Source: Pseudooceanicola sp. (GTDB lineage Bacteria; Pseudomonadota; Alphaproteobacteria; Rhodobacterales; Rhodobacteraceae). From it: 64,000 bases of DNA. The notes beneath the pieces were generated by a model. The model was not told where the DNA came from. It saw nothing but the letters and a program-made list of their open reading frames with translations, and did not search any database. Position numbers and translations under genes: made by a program. The stretch spans positions 49,420-113,419 of the forward strand of contig PAPR01000065.1 of NCBI GenBank assembly GCA_002709085.1, in the 5' to 3' direction. This document shows, one piece after another, positions 26,865 to 36,470 of this stretch (its first letter is position 1; each line of letters starts with the position of its first letter).

Positions 26865-27517
26865 CAGCGCGAGGTTTCCGTCAGGCGCCGCTTTACGTAA
26901 TCCGAGACCGAGCCGATCATCGGGTCCATATGCGGGTCTTCAAAGAAATGGCCCGCACCCTCGACCTGTTCATGGGTAACGGTGATGCCCTTTTGCTCCT
27001 GCAACTTCCCGACCAGTGTCGCGGTATCGGCAGGCGGCGCGACACGGTCGGCGTCACCGTTGATGATAAGGCCGGAAGAGGGGCAGGGCGCGAGGAACGA
27101 AAAGTCGTACATATTCGCCGGCGGCGAGACCGAGATGAAACCGGTGATCTCGGGACGGCGCATCAGCAGCTGCATGCCGATCCAGGCCCCAAAGGAGAAA
27201 CCCGCAACCCAGCAATGCTTGGAATTGTTGTTCATCGATTGCAGATAGTCGAGCGCCGAGGCGGCATCGGACAGTTCGCCGATTCCCTGATCGTATTCCC
27301 CCTGACTGCGCCCGACCCCGCGGAAGTTGAACCGCAAGACGGTGAAGCCCATGCGATGAAAGGCGTAATGCAGGTTATAGACGACCTTGTTGTTCATCGT
27401 GCCGCCGAATTGCGGATGCGGATGCAGGATGATGGCAATCGGGGCGTCACGTTCTTTCTGCGGGTGGTAGCGACCTTCGAGGCGGCCTTCGGGACCGGGA
27501 AAAATGACCTCGGGCAT
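26864..27517 (-). CDS. Alpha/beta hydrolase
   Basis: A 217-residue alpha/beta-fold hydrolase. Visible are 'IILHPHPQFGGTMNNKVV' (oxyanion region), the nucleophile elbow 'AGFSFGAWIG' with Ser, and the late 'GAGHFFED' His. It resembles the family of short serine hydrolases often annotated as dienelactone-hydrolase-like or DUF-type; the substrate is unknown. The start at 27517 has an AGGAG site at good spacing; the upstream in-frame ATG would extend into the iscR promoter region. It is the first gene of the operon with the small protein and the HD hydrolase. Confidence 0.88.
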   Translation of the reverse strand: MPEVIFPGPEGRLEGRYHPQKERDAPIAIILHPHPQFGGTMNNKVVYNLHYAFHRMGFTVLRFNFRGVGRSQGEYDQGIGELSDAASALDYLQSMNNNSKHCWVAGFSFGAWIGMQLLMRRPEITGFISVSPPANMYDFSFLAPCPSSGLIINGDADRVAPPADTATLVGKLQEQKGITVTHEQVEGAGHFFEDPHMDPMIGSVSDYVKRRLTETSR

Positions 27518-27543
27518 ATGCGACTCCTGTTTGGCGCTCGATT

Positions 27544-27581
27544 CTTGACGAATTTGGTCAAGCACCTTAGAAAGATTCTAA
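27544..27581 (+). promoter_or_regulatory. iscR-suf promoter with two overlapping operator palindromes
   Basis: A -35 TTGACG (27545-27550) and a -10-like TAGAAA (27568-27573) are 17 bp apart. The -35 lies in the perfect palindrome CTTGAC-N7-GTCAAG (27544-27562), a possible IscR/Iron-Rhodo-box operator. The -10 lies in TTAGAA-N3-TTCTAA (27567-27581), which matches the Irr/ICE iron-control element. Both assignments are by motif resemblance. Confidence 0.7.
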
Positions 27582-27677
27582 AGCCGAGGCGCGGCGCCTT
27601 GGCTGACGGGCTTGAAGCGGGATAAGCTCTTGTTTCGGCGGCGTCAATGTATTCGCGATTCGACAGGACGTCAGGCC

Positions 27678-28151
27678 ATGAAACTCAGCACCAAGGGACG
27701 ATACGCCATGGTCGCGCTCTGCGACATTGCCTTGCAACCCGAGGGTGGGCTGGTAACCCTCGCCGGTGTGGCTAAAAGGCAAGACATTTCATTGCCTTAC
27801 CTCGAACAGCTCTTTGTGAAGTTGCGCCGCGCCGGATTGGTGGAATCGGTGCGCGGTCCGGGTGGCGGCTATCGTCTGGCGCGCCAGGCCTCCGAGATCC
27901 GGGTGATCGACGTTCTGGCCGCTGTCGATGAGACAATCGACGCCATGCACAAGGGCGCAGGCGCCAGCGGTGGATTGTCCGGTAGCCGCGCGCAATCCGT
28001 CACCAACCGCCTCTGGGAAGGGTTGAGCGCGCATGTCTACGTTTTTTTGCATCAAACCCGCCTGTCGGACGTGACCGGCAACGGGCTGGCGCCCTGTCCG
28101 GCGGTGCCGAACCTCTTTGCCGTGGTGGACGAAGCGGCGGAGGAGGCGTGA
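27678..28151 (+). CDS. iscR: Rrf2 family regulator IscR of the suf operon
   Basis: A 157-residue winged-helix regulator, with 'MKLSTKGRYAMVALCDIAL' at the N-terminus and 'VESVRGPGGGYRLAR' in the wing. It heads the Fe-S assembly operon and probably represses it. The three clustered cysteines that hold the [2Fe-2S] cluster in E. coli IscR (about residues 92-104) are absent; the only Cys are Cys15 and Cys140. From memory, Rhodobacter sphaeroides IscR is a similar atypical cluster-binding form. The start at 27678 is where family similarity begins; an upstream ATG at 27612 is not conserved. Confidence 0.93.
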   Translation: MKLSTKGRYAMVALCDIALQPEGGLVTLAGVAKRQDISLPYLEQLFVKLRRAGLVESVRGPGGGYRLARQASEIRVIDVLAAVDETIDAMHKGAGASGGLSGSRAQSVTNRLWEGLSAHVYVFLHQTRLSDVTGNGLAPCPAVPNLFAVVDEAAEEA

Positions 28152-28195
28152 TGCGCGCCGTTTTGCATCCGGCGTTTGCGCGCGTGGCGTGGGGC

Positions 28196-28267
28196 GCAGG
28201 GGACGCTGTCCCCCCTTGTCCCCTTGGGGGCCAAGTTCCCCCTGGGATATTTGAAAAACCAAAGTGG
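28196..28267 (-). repeat. Dispersed intergenic repeat, copy 2
   Basis: Read on the minus strand it starts CACTTTGGTTTTTC, then AAATATCCC, a G run, and ends in GC-rich hairpin sequence. It shares this layout with copies at 20084 and 40552. It lies inside the suf operon, in the gap between iscR and the cysteine desulfurase gene, and reaches almost to the latter's start. Confidence 0.75.
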
Positions 28268-28275
28268 GGTGGATC

Positions 28276-29319
28276 GTGAGCCGCGTATACCTCGATTTTA
28301 ACGCCACGATGCCGCTGCGCCCCGAGGCGCGTGCGGCAATGATCAAGGCCATGGATGTCGCGGGCAACCCTTCGTCGGTGCATGCCGAGGGGCGCGACGC
28401 GAAGTCGCTGGTCGAGGCGGCCCGGATGCAAGTGGCCCGTGCGGTCGGGGCAGAAGGGGCGGAGGTCGTCTTTACCGCCAGTGCGACAGAAGCTGCGGCC
28501 TTGGCGATGGCGGGCCGCGCCCTGGCGGGGGCGGAGGTCGAACATGACGCGGTGTTCAGTCACCTCAGTGAGGAGTTGCAGGTGTCGCCCGAGGGGCAGG
28601 TTCTATACGCCGACGGCGATCCAGTCAGCGTGCAACTTGCCAATTCAGAGACCGGCCTCTTGCAAGATCTGGCCGATAAGGTGGCGGTTTGTGACGCGAC
28701 CCAGGCGTTTGGAAAGATTCCTCTGGCTTTCAACTGGCTGAACTGCGGGATGATGCTTATATCCGCGCATAAGATCGGTGGGCCAAAGGGTGTCGGGGCG
28801 TTGGTGATGGAGCGCGGTACCGATCTGACCGCCTTGCTGAAGGGTGGCGGGCAGGAGATGGGCCGCCGTGCCGGAACGGAGAACGTGACCGGGATCGCAG
28901 GCTTTGCGGCCGCTGCGACAGCGGCGGTGGACGAGTTGGAGGCCGGCGTCTGGGACCGGGTCCGCGCAATGCGCGACGGGTTCGAGGCACAGGTGCTGGA
29001 GGCCGCGCCGGACGTGGTGATCGCAGGGGCCGGGGGGCGACGTTTGCCCAACACCTCCTGTCTGATCGCGCCCGGATGGAAGGGCGAGACGCAGGTGATG
29101 CAGATGGACCTCAAGGGGTTCGCAATCTCTGCCGGGTCGGCCTGTTCCAGCGGTAAGGTGCGCGAAAGCCGTGTGCTGCGCGCCATGGGGTACAGCGCCG
29201 TCGAGGCGGGAAGCGCGATCCGCGTCTCCCTTGGGCCGACGACGACGCAAGACGAGATAACGCGCTTTGCCGACGCATGGCTGGCGCAACTGGAAAAGCA
29301 CCGGGCACGCGCCGCGTAA
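28276..29319 (+). CDS. Cysteine desulfurase (IscS/NifS-like, class I)
   Basis: This PLP enzyme takes sulfur from cysteine for Fe-S cluster assembly. The 347-residue protein has the PLP-binding Lys166 in '[11 protein letters not shown]' and the sulfur-carrying Cys290 in 'GSACSSGKV'. It is shorter than E. coli IscS (about 400). The GTG at 28276 is taken as start ('[13 protein letters not shown]' follows), with GGGG 8-9 bases upstream. It is the second gene of the operon, and a second desulfurase, SufS, ends the same operon. Confidence 0.9.
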   Translation: MSRVYLDFNATMPLRPEARAAMIKAMDVAGNPSSVHAEGRDAKSLVEAARMQVARAVGAEGAEVVFTASATEAAALAMAGRALAGAEVEHDAVFSHLSEELQVSPEGQVLYADGDPVSVQLANSETGLLQDLADKVAVCDATQAFGKIPLAFNWLNCGMMLISAHKIGGPKGVGALVMERGTDLTALLKGGGQEMGRRAGTENVTGIAGFAAAATAAVDELEAGVWDRVRAMRDGFEAQVLEAAPDVVIAGAGGRRLPNTSCLIAPGWKGETQVMQMDLKGFAISAGSACSSGKVRESRVLRAMGYSAVEAGSAIRVSLGPTTTQDEITRFADAWLAQLEKHRARAA

Positions 29320-29345
29320 GCCTGATTGCAGAAAGGATGTCCGAG

Positions 29346-30862
<1,517 letters not shown>

Positions 30863-30866
<4 letters not shown>

Positions 30867-31144
30867 AAAATTGTCGCGGATATCTGCAGGCGTTACGCCA
30901 GTACGCTTTTCCGCCGACCATGTGGGCGGAGTGTATGGTCGGCGTATGGCTTTGCTTTACGTTCGTCCTGCCCGTCTTGCTGGCCTATGCCATCTATCAG
31001 GTGAACCCGGACGCCGTCTGGACAAAGATAACCGCGTTGCTTCTGGGGCCCTCCCTCTTCATGGCGTGTTGGGCAATCTACGGATACTTCTCGCTTCGTC
31101 TGGCGGAGGGTCAACGGAGGCAAACGACAGAGGGTGAGACATGA
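30863..31144 (+). CDS. Small membrane protein of unknown function inside the suf operon
   Basis: A 93-residue protein with two hydrophobic segments, about residues 20-46 ('[19 protein letters not shown]') and 57-76 ('[19 protein letters not shown]'), and a polar tail. The GTG start overlaps the sufB stop and its stop overlaps the next ATG, so it looks translated as part of the operon. No family was recognised. Its place next to sufB suggests a link to Fe-S assembly or to membrane association of it, but there is no direct evidence. Confidence 0.75.
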
Positions 31145-31455
31145 TCATCACGACGACACACAACATCGAAGGCCGCCGGATCACCGATTATCGCGGGCTG
31201 GTGGTCGGTGAGGCGATCATGGGTGCCAACGTGGTGCGTGATTTCTTTGCCGGGATCACCGATATCGTCGGGGGTCGCTCGGGTGCCTATGAGGCCAAGT
31301 TGCAGGATGCCCGCGACACCGCCATGCGAGAGCTTGAGCAGCGCGCCGCGGCGCTTGGCGGCAATGCGGTGGTCGGCGTCGATCTGGATTATGAGGTGGT
31401 CGGAGATTCGATGCTGATGGTCTCGGTTTCCGGCACCGCGGTGGTGGTGAGCTGA
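31141..31455 (+). CDS. YbjQ (DUF74) family protein inside the suf operon
   Basis: A 104-residue protein matching the YbjQ/heavy-metal-binding DUF74 family: '[20 protein letters not shown]', '[20 protein letters not shown]' and '[16 protein letters not shown]'. The fold is a small pentameric alpha/beta barrel in known relatives; the biochemical function is unknown. Its ATG overlaps the stop of the small membrane-protein gene and its stop abuts the next ATG, so it is translationally coupled on both sides. Confidence 0.88.
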   Translation: MIITTTHNIEGRRITDYRGLVVGEAIMGANVVRDFFAGITDIVGGRSGAYEAKLQDARDTAMRELEQRAAALGGNAVVGVDLDYEVVGDSMLMVSVSGTAVVVS

Positions 31456-32058
31456 ATGGCCATGACCGCGCGTCCCGAGGGTGTTCAGCGCCCCGTTCTG
31501 ACCATGCCGGAGGCCGAGGCCGCCGCGCTGCGTCAAGCCTATGGGCGCGCCGGGAGTATTCTGGAATACGGTTCTGGCGGTTCGACCGTTCTGGCCTCTG
31601 AATTGCCGGGCAAGAGCGTTGTGAGCGTGGAGAGCGATGCGGATTGGGCCAGGATGATGCGCGCCTGGTTCGCCGAAAACCCCGGCGTTAGCCCGATTGA
31701 GGTGGTGCATGCCGATATCGGGGCGACCCGCGACTGGGGCCATCCCGACGGGGCGGAGGGCTGGCGCAGATACCCCGGCTACCCCCTGAAGGTCTGGGAA
31801 CGCGACATCGCTCCGGACGTGGTGTTGGTGGATGGCCGGTTCCGCACAGGATGCGCCTTGGCGACCGCGTTGCGCACGCGCAAGCCGGTGACCCTGCTGT
31901 TTGACGATTACGCGCCGCGCAAGGTTTACCACGCGGTGGAAGAATTTCTCGGCCAGCCCGAGATGGTAGGCCGAATGGCCATATTCGAAGTTTTCCCGAC
32001 GCCGATCCCGACGGATCGGCTGCTACGGGTGATTGAACTGATCTGCGCCCCGATCTGA
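31456..32058 (+). CDS. Class I SAM-methyltransferase-fold protein inside the suf operon
   Basis: A 200-residue Rossmann-fold protein. 'GSILEYGSGGSTVLAS' resembles SAM-binding motif I, 'VVSVESDADWARMM' the acidic strand-2 motif, and 'DVVLVDGRFRTGCAL' motif IV. No catalytic NPPY-type motif is visible, so the substrate is unknown and it could be a non-catalytic relative. Its ATG follows the YbjQ stop with no gap. Sulfur metabolism and SAM are linked through cysteine, but that does not prove a role. Confidence 0.78.
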   Translation: MAMTARPEGVQRPVLTMPEAEAAALRQAYGRAGSILEYGSGGSTVLASELPGKSVVSVESDADWARMMRAWFAENPGVSPIEVVHADIGATRDWGHPDGAEGWRRYPGYPLKVWERDIAPDVVLVDGRFRTGCALATALRTRKPVTLLFDDYAPRKVYHAVEEFLGQPEMVGRMAIFEVFPTPIPTDRLLRVIELICAPI

Positions 32059-32081
32059 GGGCCGACTAAAGGATGACGACG

Positions 32082-32837
32082 ATGCTGACGATCAAGAACC
32101 TGAACGTGAAACTGGAAGACGAGGACAAGCAGATCCTCAAGGGTGTCGACCTGACCGTCGAGGCGGGCAAGGTGCATGCGATCATGGGGCCGAACGGCTC
32201 GGGCAAATCCACCCTGTCCTATGTGCTTTCGGGCAAGGGTGGATACGAGGTGACGGATGGCTCGGCCACGCTGGAGGGGGCCGACCTGTTGGGCATGGAG
32301 GCCGAAGAGCGCGCCGCCGCCGGGCTGTTCCTGGCATTCCAGTACCCGATCGAAATTCCCGGCGTCGGCAACATGACCTTCCTGCGCACCGCGCTCAACG
32401 CACAGCGCAAGGCACGCGGTGAGGACGAGATGTCGGCAACCGAGTTCCTGAAATTTGTCCGCGAAAAGGCCAAGACGCTCAAGATCGACGCTGAGATGCT
32501 GAAGCGTCCGGTCAACGTCGGATTCTCGGGAGGTGAGAAAAAGCGCAACGAAATTTTGCAGATGGCGGTGCTTCAGCCGCGGATGTGCGTGCTGGATGAA
32601 ACCGATTCCGGCCTTGATGTCGACGCGATGAAGCTGGTGGCAGACGGCGTAAATGCGCTGCGCGACGAGGGGCGCGGCTTCCTCGTCATCACGCATTATC
32701 AGCGCCTGCTGGATCACATCAAACCGGACGTCGTGCATATCATGGCCGATGGCCGCATCGTCAAGACCGGCGGCCCGGAGCTGGCGCTGGAGGTCGAACA
32801 CAATGGCTACGCAGACATTCTGGCGGAGGTGCAGTAA
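32082..32837 (+). CDS. sufC: Fe-S cluster assembly ATPase SufC
   Basis: SufC is the ABC-type ATPase that drives the SufBD scaffold. The 251-residue protein has Walker A 'GPNGSGKST' at residues 36-44, the signature 'GFSGGEKKRNE', and Walker B 'CVLDETDSGLDVDA'. The ATG at 32082 is chosen because AAAGG lies 8-9 bases upstream; an ATG at 32073 lies directly on that site. Its stop overlaps the sufD start. Confidence 0.97.
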   Translation: MLTIKNLNVKLEDEDKQILKGVDLTVEAGKVHAIMGPNGSGKSTLSYVLSGKGGYEVTDGSATLEGADLLGMEAEERAAAGLFLAFQYPIEIPGVGNMTFLRTALNAQRKARGEDEMSATEFLKFVREKAKTLKIDAEMLKRPVNVGFSGGEKKRNEILQMAVLQPRMCVLDETDSGLDVDAMKLVADGVNALRDEGRGFLVITHYQRLLDHIKPDVVHIMADGRIVKTGGPELALEVEHNGYADILAEVQ

Positions 32838-34135
32838 TGGCCATGCGTCCCAACCTGATGCAGCAAAAGCAGGATGCGACCGAGGCGCGGCTCGCCGTCC
32901 TCGGCGACCCTCCCGCGACCGGCTGGAGCGGGTCAAGCCGCCAAGCCGCGCAGGAACGTCTGGTGCAGCAAGGTCTGCCCGATGCGCGCGATGAATATTG
33001 GCGATTTATCCGCCCGACCGGCCTGACCGAGGCACAGGCCGCCCCGGCACCGGTCTTTACCCATTCCGACACCTCTGCCTTCGATGAGATCGACCGGCTT
33101 CGCCTCGTCTTTGTGGACGGTATCTTTGACGCTGACGCCTCAGACGACGCGGCAATGGAAGGCGTGCAGATCGACCGCTTGGCAGAGGTTGCCGAAACCG
33201 ACATCCACTGGGCGCAGGGGCTTTACGGCACTTTGGAAGAGGCGGGGCAGACCCCAGTTCCGCGTCCTCTGGCCGCCCTGAATACCGCGTACGCCTCCGA
33301 CGGGGTTTTGATCCACGTCACGGGCAAGCCCTCGCGACCTATCTCGTTGATCTACCGGCGTGACCGGGAAGACAGCGACGTGATCCTGCATCACGTCGTC
33401 AAGGTAGATGCCGGGGCCGAAGTGACCCTGATGGAGAACGGCCCTGCCGCCGCGCGGTTGAACACTGTTCTCGAAGTCGATATCGCAGATGGCGCGCGCT
33501 TTCATCACGTTCGCGCGCAGGGGCGCGATCATCAGCGTCAGGCGGCCACGCATCTCTTTGCAAGGCTGGGTGAGAAAAGCACCTTCAAGAGCTTTACCCT
33601 GACCGCGAATGGCAAGCTGACGCGCAATGAATGCGTGATCGAGCTGACCGGCGACGATGCGACTGCGCATGTGGCCGGGGCCTGTGTCGGGGATGGGGAT
33701 TTCGTTCATGACGACACGGTGTTCATCACCCATGACGCGCTGAACTGCGAAAGTCGCCAGGTGTTCAAGAAGGTGCTGCGGAACGGCGCGACCGGCGTAT
33801 TTCAGGGCAAAATTCTGGTCAAGGAGGGGGCCCAGAAGACCGACGGCTACCAAATCAGCCAGTCGCTTCTGCTGGATGGGGACAGCCAGTTCCTGGCTAA
33901 GCCAGAGCTGGAAATCTACGCCGATGACGTGGCCTGTTCGCATGGCTCGACCTCGGGGGCGATCGACGAGGACGCGCTGTTTTACCTGCGCTCACGTGGG
34001 GTGCCCGAAGAAAGCGCGACAAACCTTCTGACACTGGCTTTCCTGGCGGAAGCGGTTTCGGAAATCGAGGACGAGACGCTGGCCGCTGACGTTCTGAAGC
34101 GTGTGGAATCCTGGCTGGAACGGCATCGCAGCTAA
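32837..34135 (+). CDS. sufD: Fe-S cluster assembly protein SufD
   Basis: SufD pairs with SufB in the SufBC2D scaffold complex. The 432-residue protein has a variable N-terminus and a C-terminal SUF beta-helix core, with 'FHHVRAQGRDHQRQA', 'QKTDGYQISQSLLLDGDSQF' and 'CSHGSTSGAIDEDALFYLRS'. It overlaps sufC by one base and the next gene by one base. Confidence 0.96.
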   Translation: MAMRPNLMQQKQDATEARLAVLGDPPATGWSGSSRQAAQERLVQQGLPDARDEYWRFIRPTGLTEAQAAPAPVFTHSDTSAFDEIDRLRLVFVDGIFDADASDDAAMEGVQIDRLAEVAETDIHWAQGLYGTLEEAGQTPVPRPLAALNTAYASDGVLIHVTGKPSRPISLIYRRDREDSDVILHHVVKVDAGAEVTLMENGPAAARLNTVLEVDIADGARFHHVRAQGRDHQRQAATHLFARLGEKSTFKSFTLTANGKLTRNECVIELTGDDATAHVAGACVGDGDFVHDDTVFITHDALNCESRQVFKKVLRNGATGVFQGKILVKEGAQKTDGYQISQSLLLDGDSQFLAKPELEIYADDVACSHGSTSGAIDEDALFYLRSRGVPEESATNLLTLAFLAEAVSEIEDETLAADVLKRVESWLERHRS

Positions 34136-34620
34136 TGTCGATCGTTGCGGACATAGCGGCCACGTATCGCCGGCCTGCGGCGATCCTGCGTCGACGCTTG
34201 CAGGCTGGCCAGCGCGAGGATCGCGCGCTGGCGGTGCTGATGGCGGGCTGCGCGCTCTTGTTCGTGGCGCAATGGCCCCGTCTGGCGCGGCAGGCCTTTG
34301 AAACGGGGGCGGAACTCGACATGCTGTTGGCGGGCTCGCTGATGGCACTGATCTTTATCCTGCCGCTGCTCTTTTACGGACTTGCCGCTCTCAGTCATCT
34401 GATCGGACGGGTGCTGGGCGGGCAGGGCGACCACCATTCAGCGCGGATGGCGCTGTTCTGGGCCTTGCTCGCGGCCTCGCCGGCCTTTTTGTTGCATGGG
34501 CTGACGCAGGGATTTGTCGGGCCGGGGCCACAGGCGGCCGTGACGGGCGCGCTGGCGCTGGCAGTGTTTGCGTGGTTCTGGTTAGCCGGGCTGATCGCGG
34601 TGGAAAGGGGCCGGGCATGA
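34135..34620 (+). CDS. YIP1 family membrane protein, first copy
   Basis: A 161-residue membrane protein with four or five hydrophobic segments after a basic, cytosolic N-terminus ('TYRRPAAILRRRLQAGQRED'). It resembles the YIP1 superfamily of five-helix membrane proteins, whose bacterial members have no known function. It starts in the sufD stop codon and its own stop overlaps the second YIP1-like gene, so both are coupled into the suf operon. Confidence 0.78.
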   Translation: MSIVADIAATYRRPAAILRRRLQAGQREDRALAVLMAGCALLFVAQWPRLARQAFETGAELDMLLAGSLMALIFILPLLFYGLAALSHLIGRVLGGQGDHHSARMALFWALLAASPAFLLHGLTQGFVGPGPQAAVTGALALAVFAWFWLAGLIAVERGRA

Positions 34621-35207
34621 CGCCGAACGAATTGAAATCACTGGTTTTTGAAACCGTCACCGCGCCCTCCCTGGCCGCGCGCAAGGTCATGGCCTTTGAC
34701 GCGCCGCAAGCCGCGCTATGGCTGGGGCTGATACTGATGGCAGCGCTGCATGGCATCTACTATGGCATCCTTTTGCCCGGTGCGGCAAAGGCCGGTCTGG
34801 TCATGCCCGCCATGGCCAATGCGCCGCTGTTGATCGCGGGGCTCCTCCTGTCGATCTTTGTGGTCATGGCCTATCTGATGGCCATGTCAGGCAGGCTTCT
34901 GGGCGGGGTCGGGGATTTCGCCGCGATGATGAAGGTCACGATCTGGCTGCAGGCAATGCGCCTCTTGGCGCAGGTCGTGATATCGACGCTCTCACTGATC
35001 AGCCCGGCCCTTGGGTGGGTTGCGATGATGGCGGTCGGTCTCTGGGGGATCTTCATTCTGCTGACCTTTGTCGCAACAGCGCACGAGTTCGAGGTCATCA
35101 AAGCGGTCGGCGTCATCGTGATGACCTTTTTCGCGACGATCATCGTTCTGTCGACCCTGATGACGGTGTTCGGCGTTGCCACCCCGCCCACCACCGGAGG
35201 TCTGTGA
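34617..35207 (+). CDS. YIP1 family membrane protein, second copy
   Basis: A 196-residue membrane protein with about five hydrophobic helices ('ALWLGLILMAALHGIYYGIL', 'LLIAGLLLSIFVVMAYLMAM', 'IVMTFFATIIVLSTLMTVFG'). Its N-terminus 'LKSLVFETVTAPSLAARKVM' resembles the YIP1 entry segment. The ATG overlaps the stop of the first copy, and its own stop overlaps the sufS start. Two YIP1-like proteins together may form a heteromeric membrane unit; function is unknown. Confidence 0.8.
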   Translation: MTPNELKSLVFETVTAPSLAARKVMAFDAPQAALWLGLILMAALHGIYYGILLPGAAKAGLVMPAMANAPLLIAGLLLSIFVVMAYLMAMSGRLLGGVGDFAAMMKVTIWLQAMRLLAQVVISTLSLISPALGWVAMMAVGLWGIFILLTFVATAHEFEVIKAVGVIVMTFFATIIVLSTLMTVFGVATPPTTGGL

Positions 35208-36427
35208 TGTTCGACATCGATAAGGTCCGCGCCGATTTTCCGATCCTGTCGCGCGAGGTCAATGGCAAGCCGCTGGTCTACCTCGACAGCGGCGCCTCGG
35301 CACAAAAACCGCAGGTGGTGATCGACGCCATTTCCCGCGCCTACGGCGATGAATATTCCAATGTTCATCGTGGTTTGCACTTCCTTTCTAATCTCGCGAC
35401 TGAGAAGTATGAAGGTGTGCGGAGCAAGGTCGCGCGCTTCCTTAATGCGGGATCGGAGGAGGAAATCGTCTTCACCTCGGGCACGACCGAGGGGCTGAAC
35501 CTCGTCTCCTACGGTTGGGCGGTCGATAATCTGCAGGCGGGGGATGAAATCATCCTGTCGGTGATGGAACACCACGCGAATATCGTGCCTTGGCACTTCC
35601 TGCGTGAACGGCAGGGCGTGGTGCTGAAATGGGTGGATATCGAACCTGACGGATCGCTCGACCCGCAAAGGGTGATCGACGCCATGGGGCCCAGGACCCG
35701 CATGGTCTGCATCACCCATATGTCCAATGTTCTCGGCACGGTGGTCGATGTGAAACCGATCTGCGCCGCGGCACGGGATCGCGGGATCGTCTCGGTCATC
35801 GACGGCTCGCAGGCGGCAGTGCATGGCCCGGTCGATGTGCAGGATCTGGGCGTGGATTTTTATCCGATCACGGGACACAAGCTCTACGGCCCCTCCGGCT
35901 CCGGCGCGATCTATATCCGGGCCGAGCGCCAGGCCGAGATGCGCCCCTTTCTCGGCGGCGGCGACATGATCCGCGAAGTGACCAAGGAGGGGATCACCTG
36001 GAATGACCCGCCGATGAAGTTCGAGGCCGGCACTCCTGGCATCGTTTCGATCATCGGTATGGGCGTCGCGCTGGATTACCTGATGGAGCTTGGCATGGTG
36101 AATATCGCCGCGCATGAGGCCGAGGTCGCCGCCTATGCAACGAAACGCTTCAAGGGGCTGAACTGGCTGCAGATTCAAGGCAAGGCACCGGGTAAGGGTG
36201 CGATCTATTCCTTCACCATCGAAGGTGCCGGGCATGCGCATGATATTTCGACCATTCTTGACAAGAAGGGGGTCGCGGTGCGCGCCGGGCAGCATTGTGC
36301 CGGACCCTTGATGCAGCACCTCGGGGTGAACGCGACCTGCCGCGCCTCGTTCGCGATGTACAATACGAAGAGTGATGTCGATGTGCTCGTCGATGCGCTG
36401 GAGTTGGCGCACGATCTTTTCGCCTGA
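35207..36427 (+). CDS. sufS: Cysteine desulfurase SufS (class II)
   Basis: SufS supplies sulfur to SufBCD, normally through SufE or SufU. The 406-residue protein has the PLP Lys225 in 'ITGHKLYGPSG' and the active-site Cys364 in 'RAGQHCAGPLM'. GGAGG lies before the ATG, which overlaps the stop of the second YIP1 gene. It is the last plus-strand gene of the operon; sufA, sufE and sufT, often found after sufS in relatives, do not follow. Confidence 0.96.
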   Translation: MFDIDKVRADFPILSREVNGKPLVYLDSGASAQKPQVVIDAISRAYGDEYSNVHRGLHFLSNLATEKYEGVRSKVARFLNAGSEEEIVFTSGTTEGLNLVSYGWAVDNLQAGDEIILSVMEHHANIVPWHFLRERQGVVLKWVDIEPDGSLDPQRVIDAMGPRTRMVCITHMSNVLGTVVDVKPICAAARDRGIVSVIDGSQAAVHGPVDVQDLGVDFYPITGHKLYGPSGSGAIYIRAERQAEMRPFLGGGDMIREVTKEGITWNDPPMKFEAGTPGIVSIIGMGVALDYLMELGMVNIAAHEAEVAAYATKRFKGLNWLQIQGKAPGKGAIYSFTIEGAGHAHDISTILDKKGVAVRAGQHCAGPLMQHLGVNATCRASFAMYNTKSDVDVLVDALELAHDLFA

Positions 36428-36470
36428 AGCGTCAGGCTCGTAGCCTGTCCAGTGCGCCCTTACTATTTTC

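Noticed and set aside
34871..36412. 513-residue antisense open frame across the YIP1 and sufS genes
   Set aside because: Shadow of sufS; no recognisable domain.
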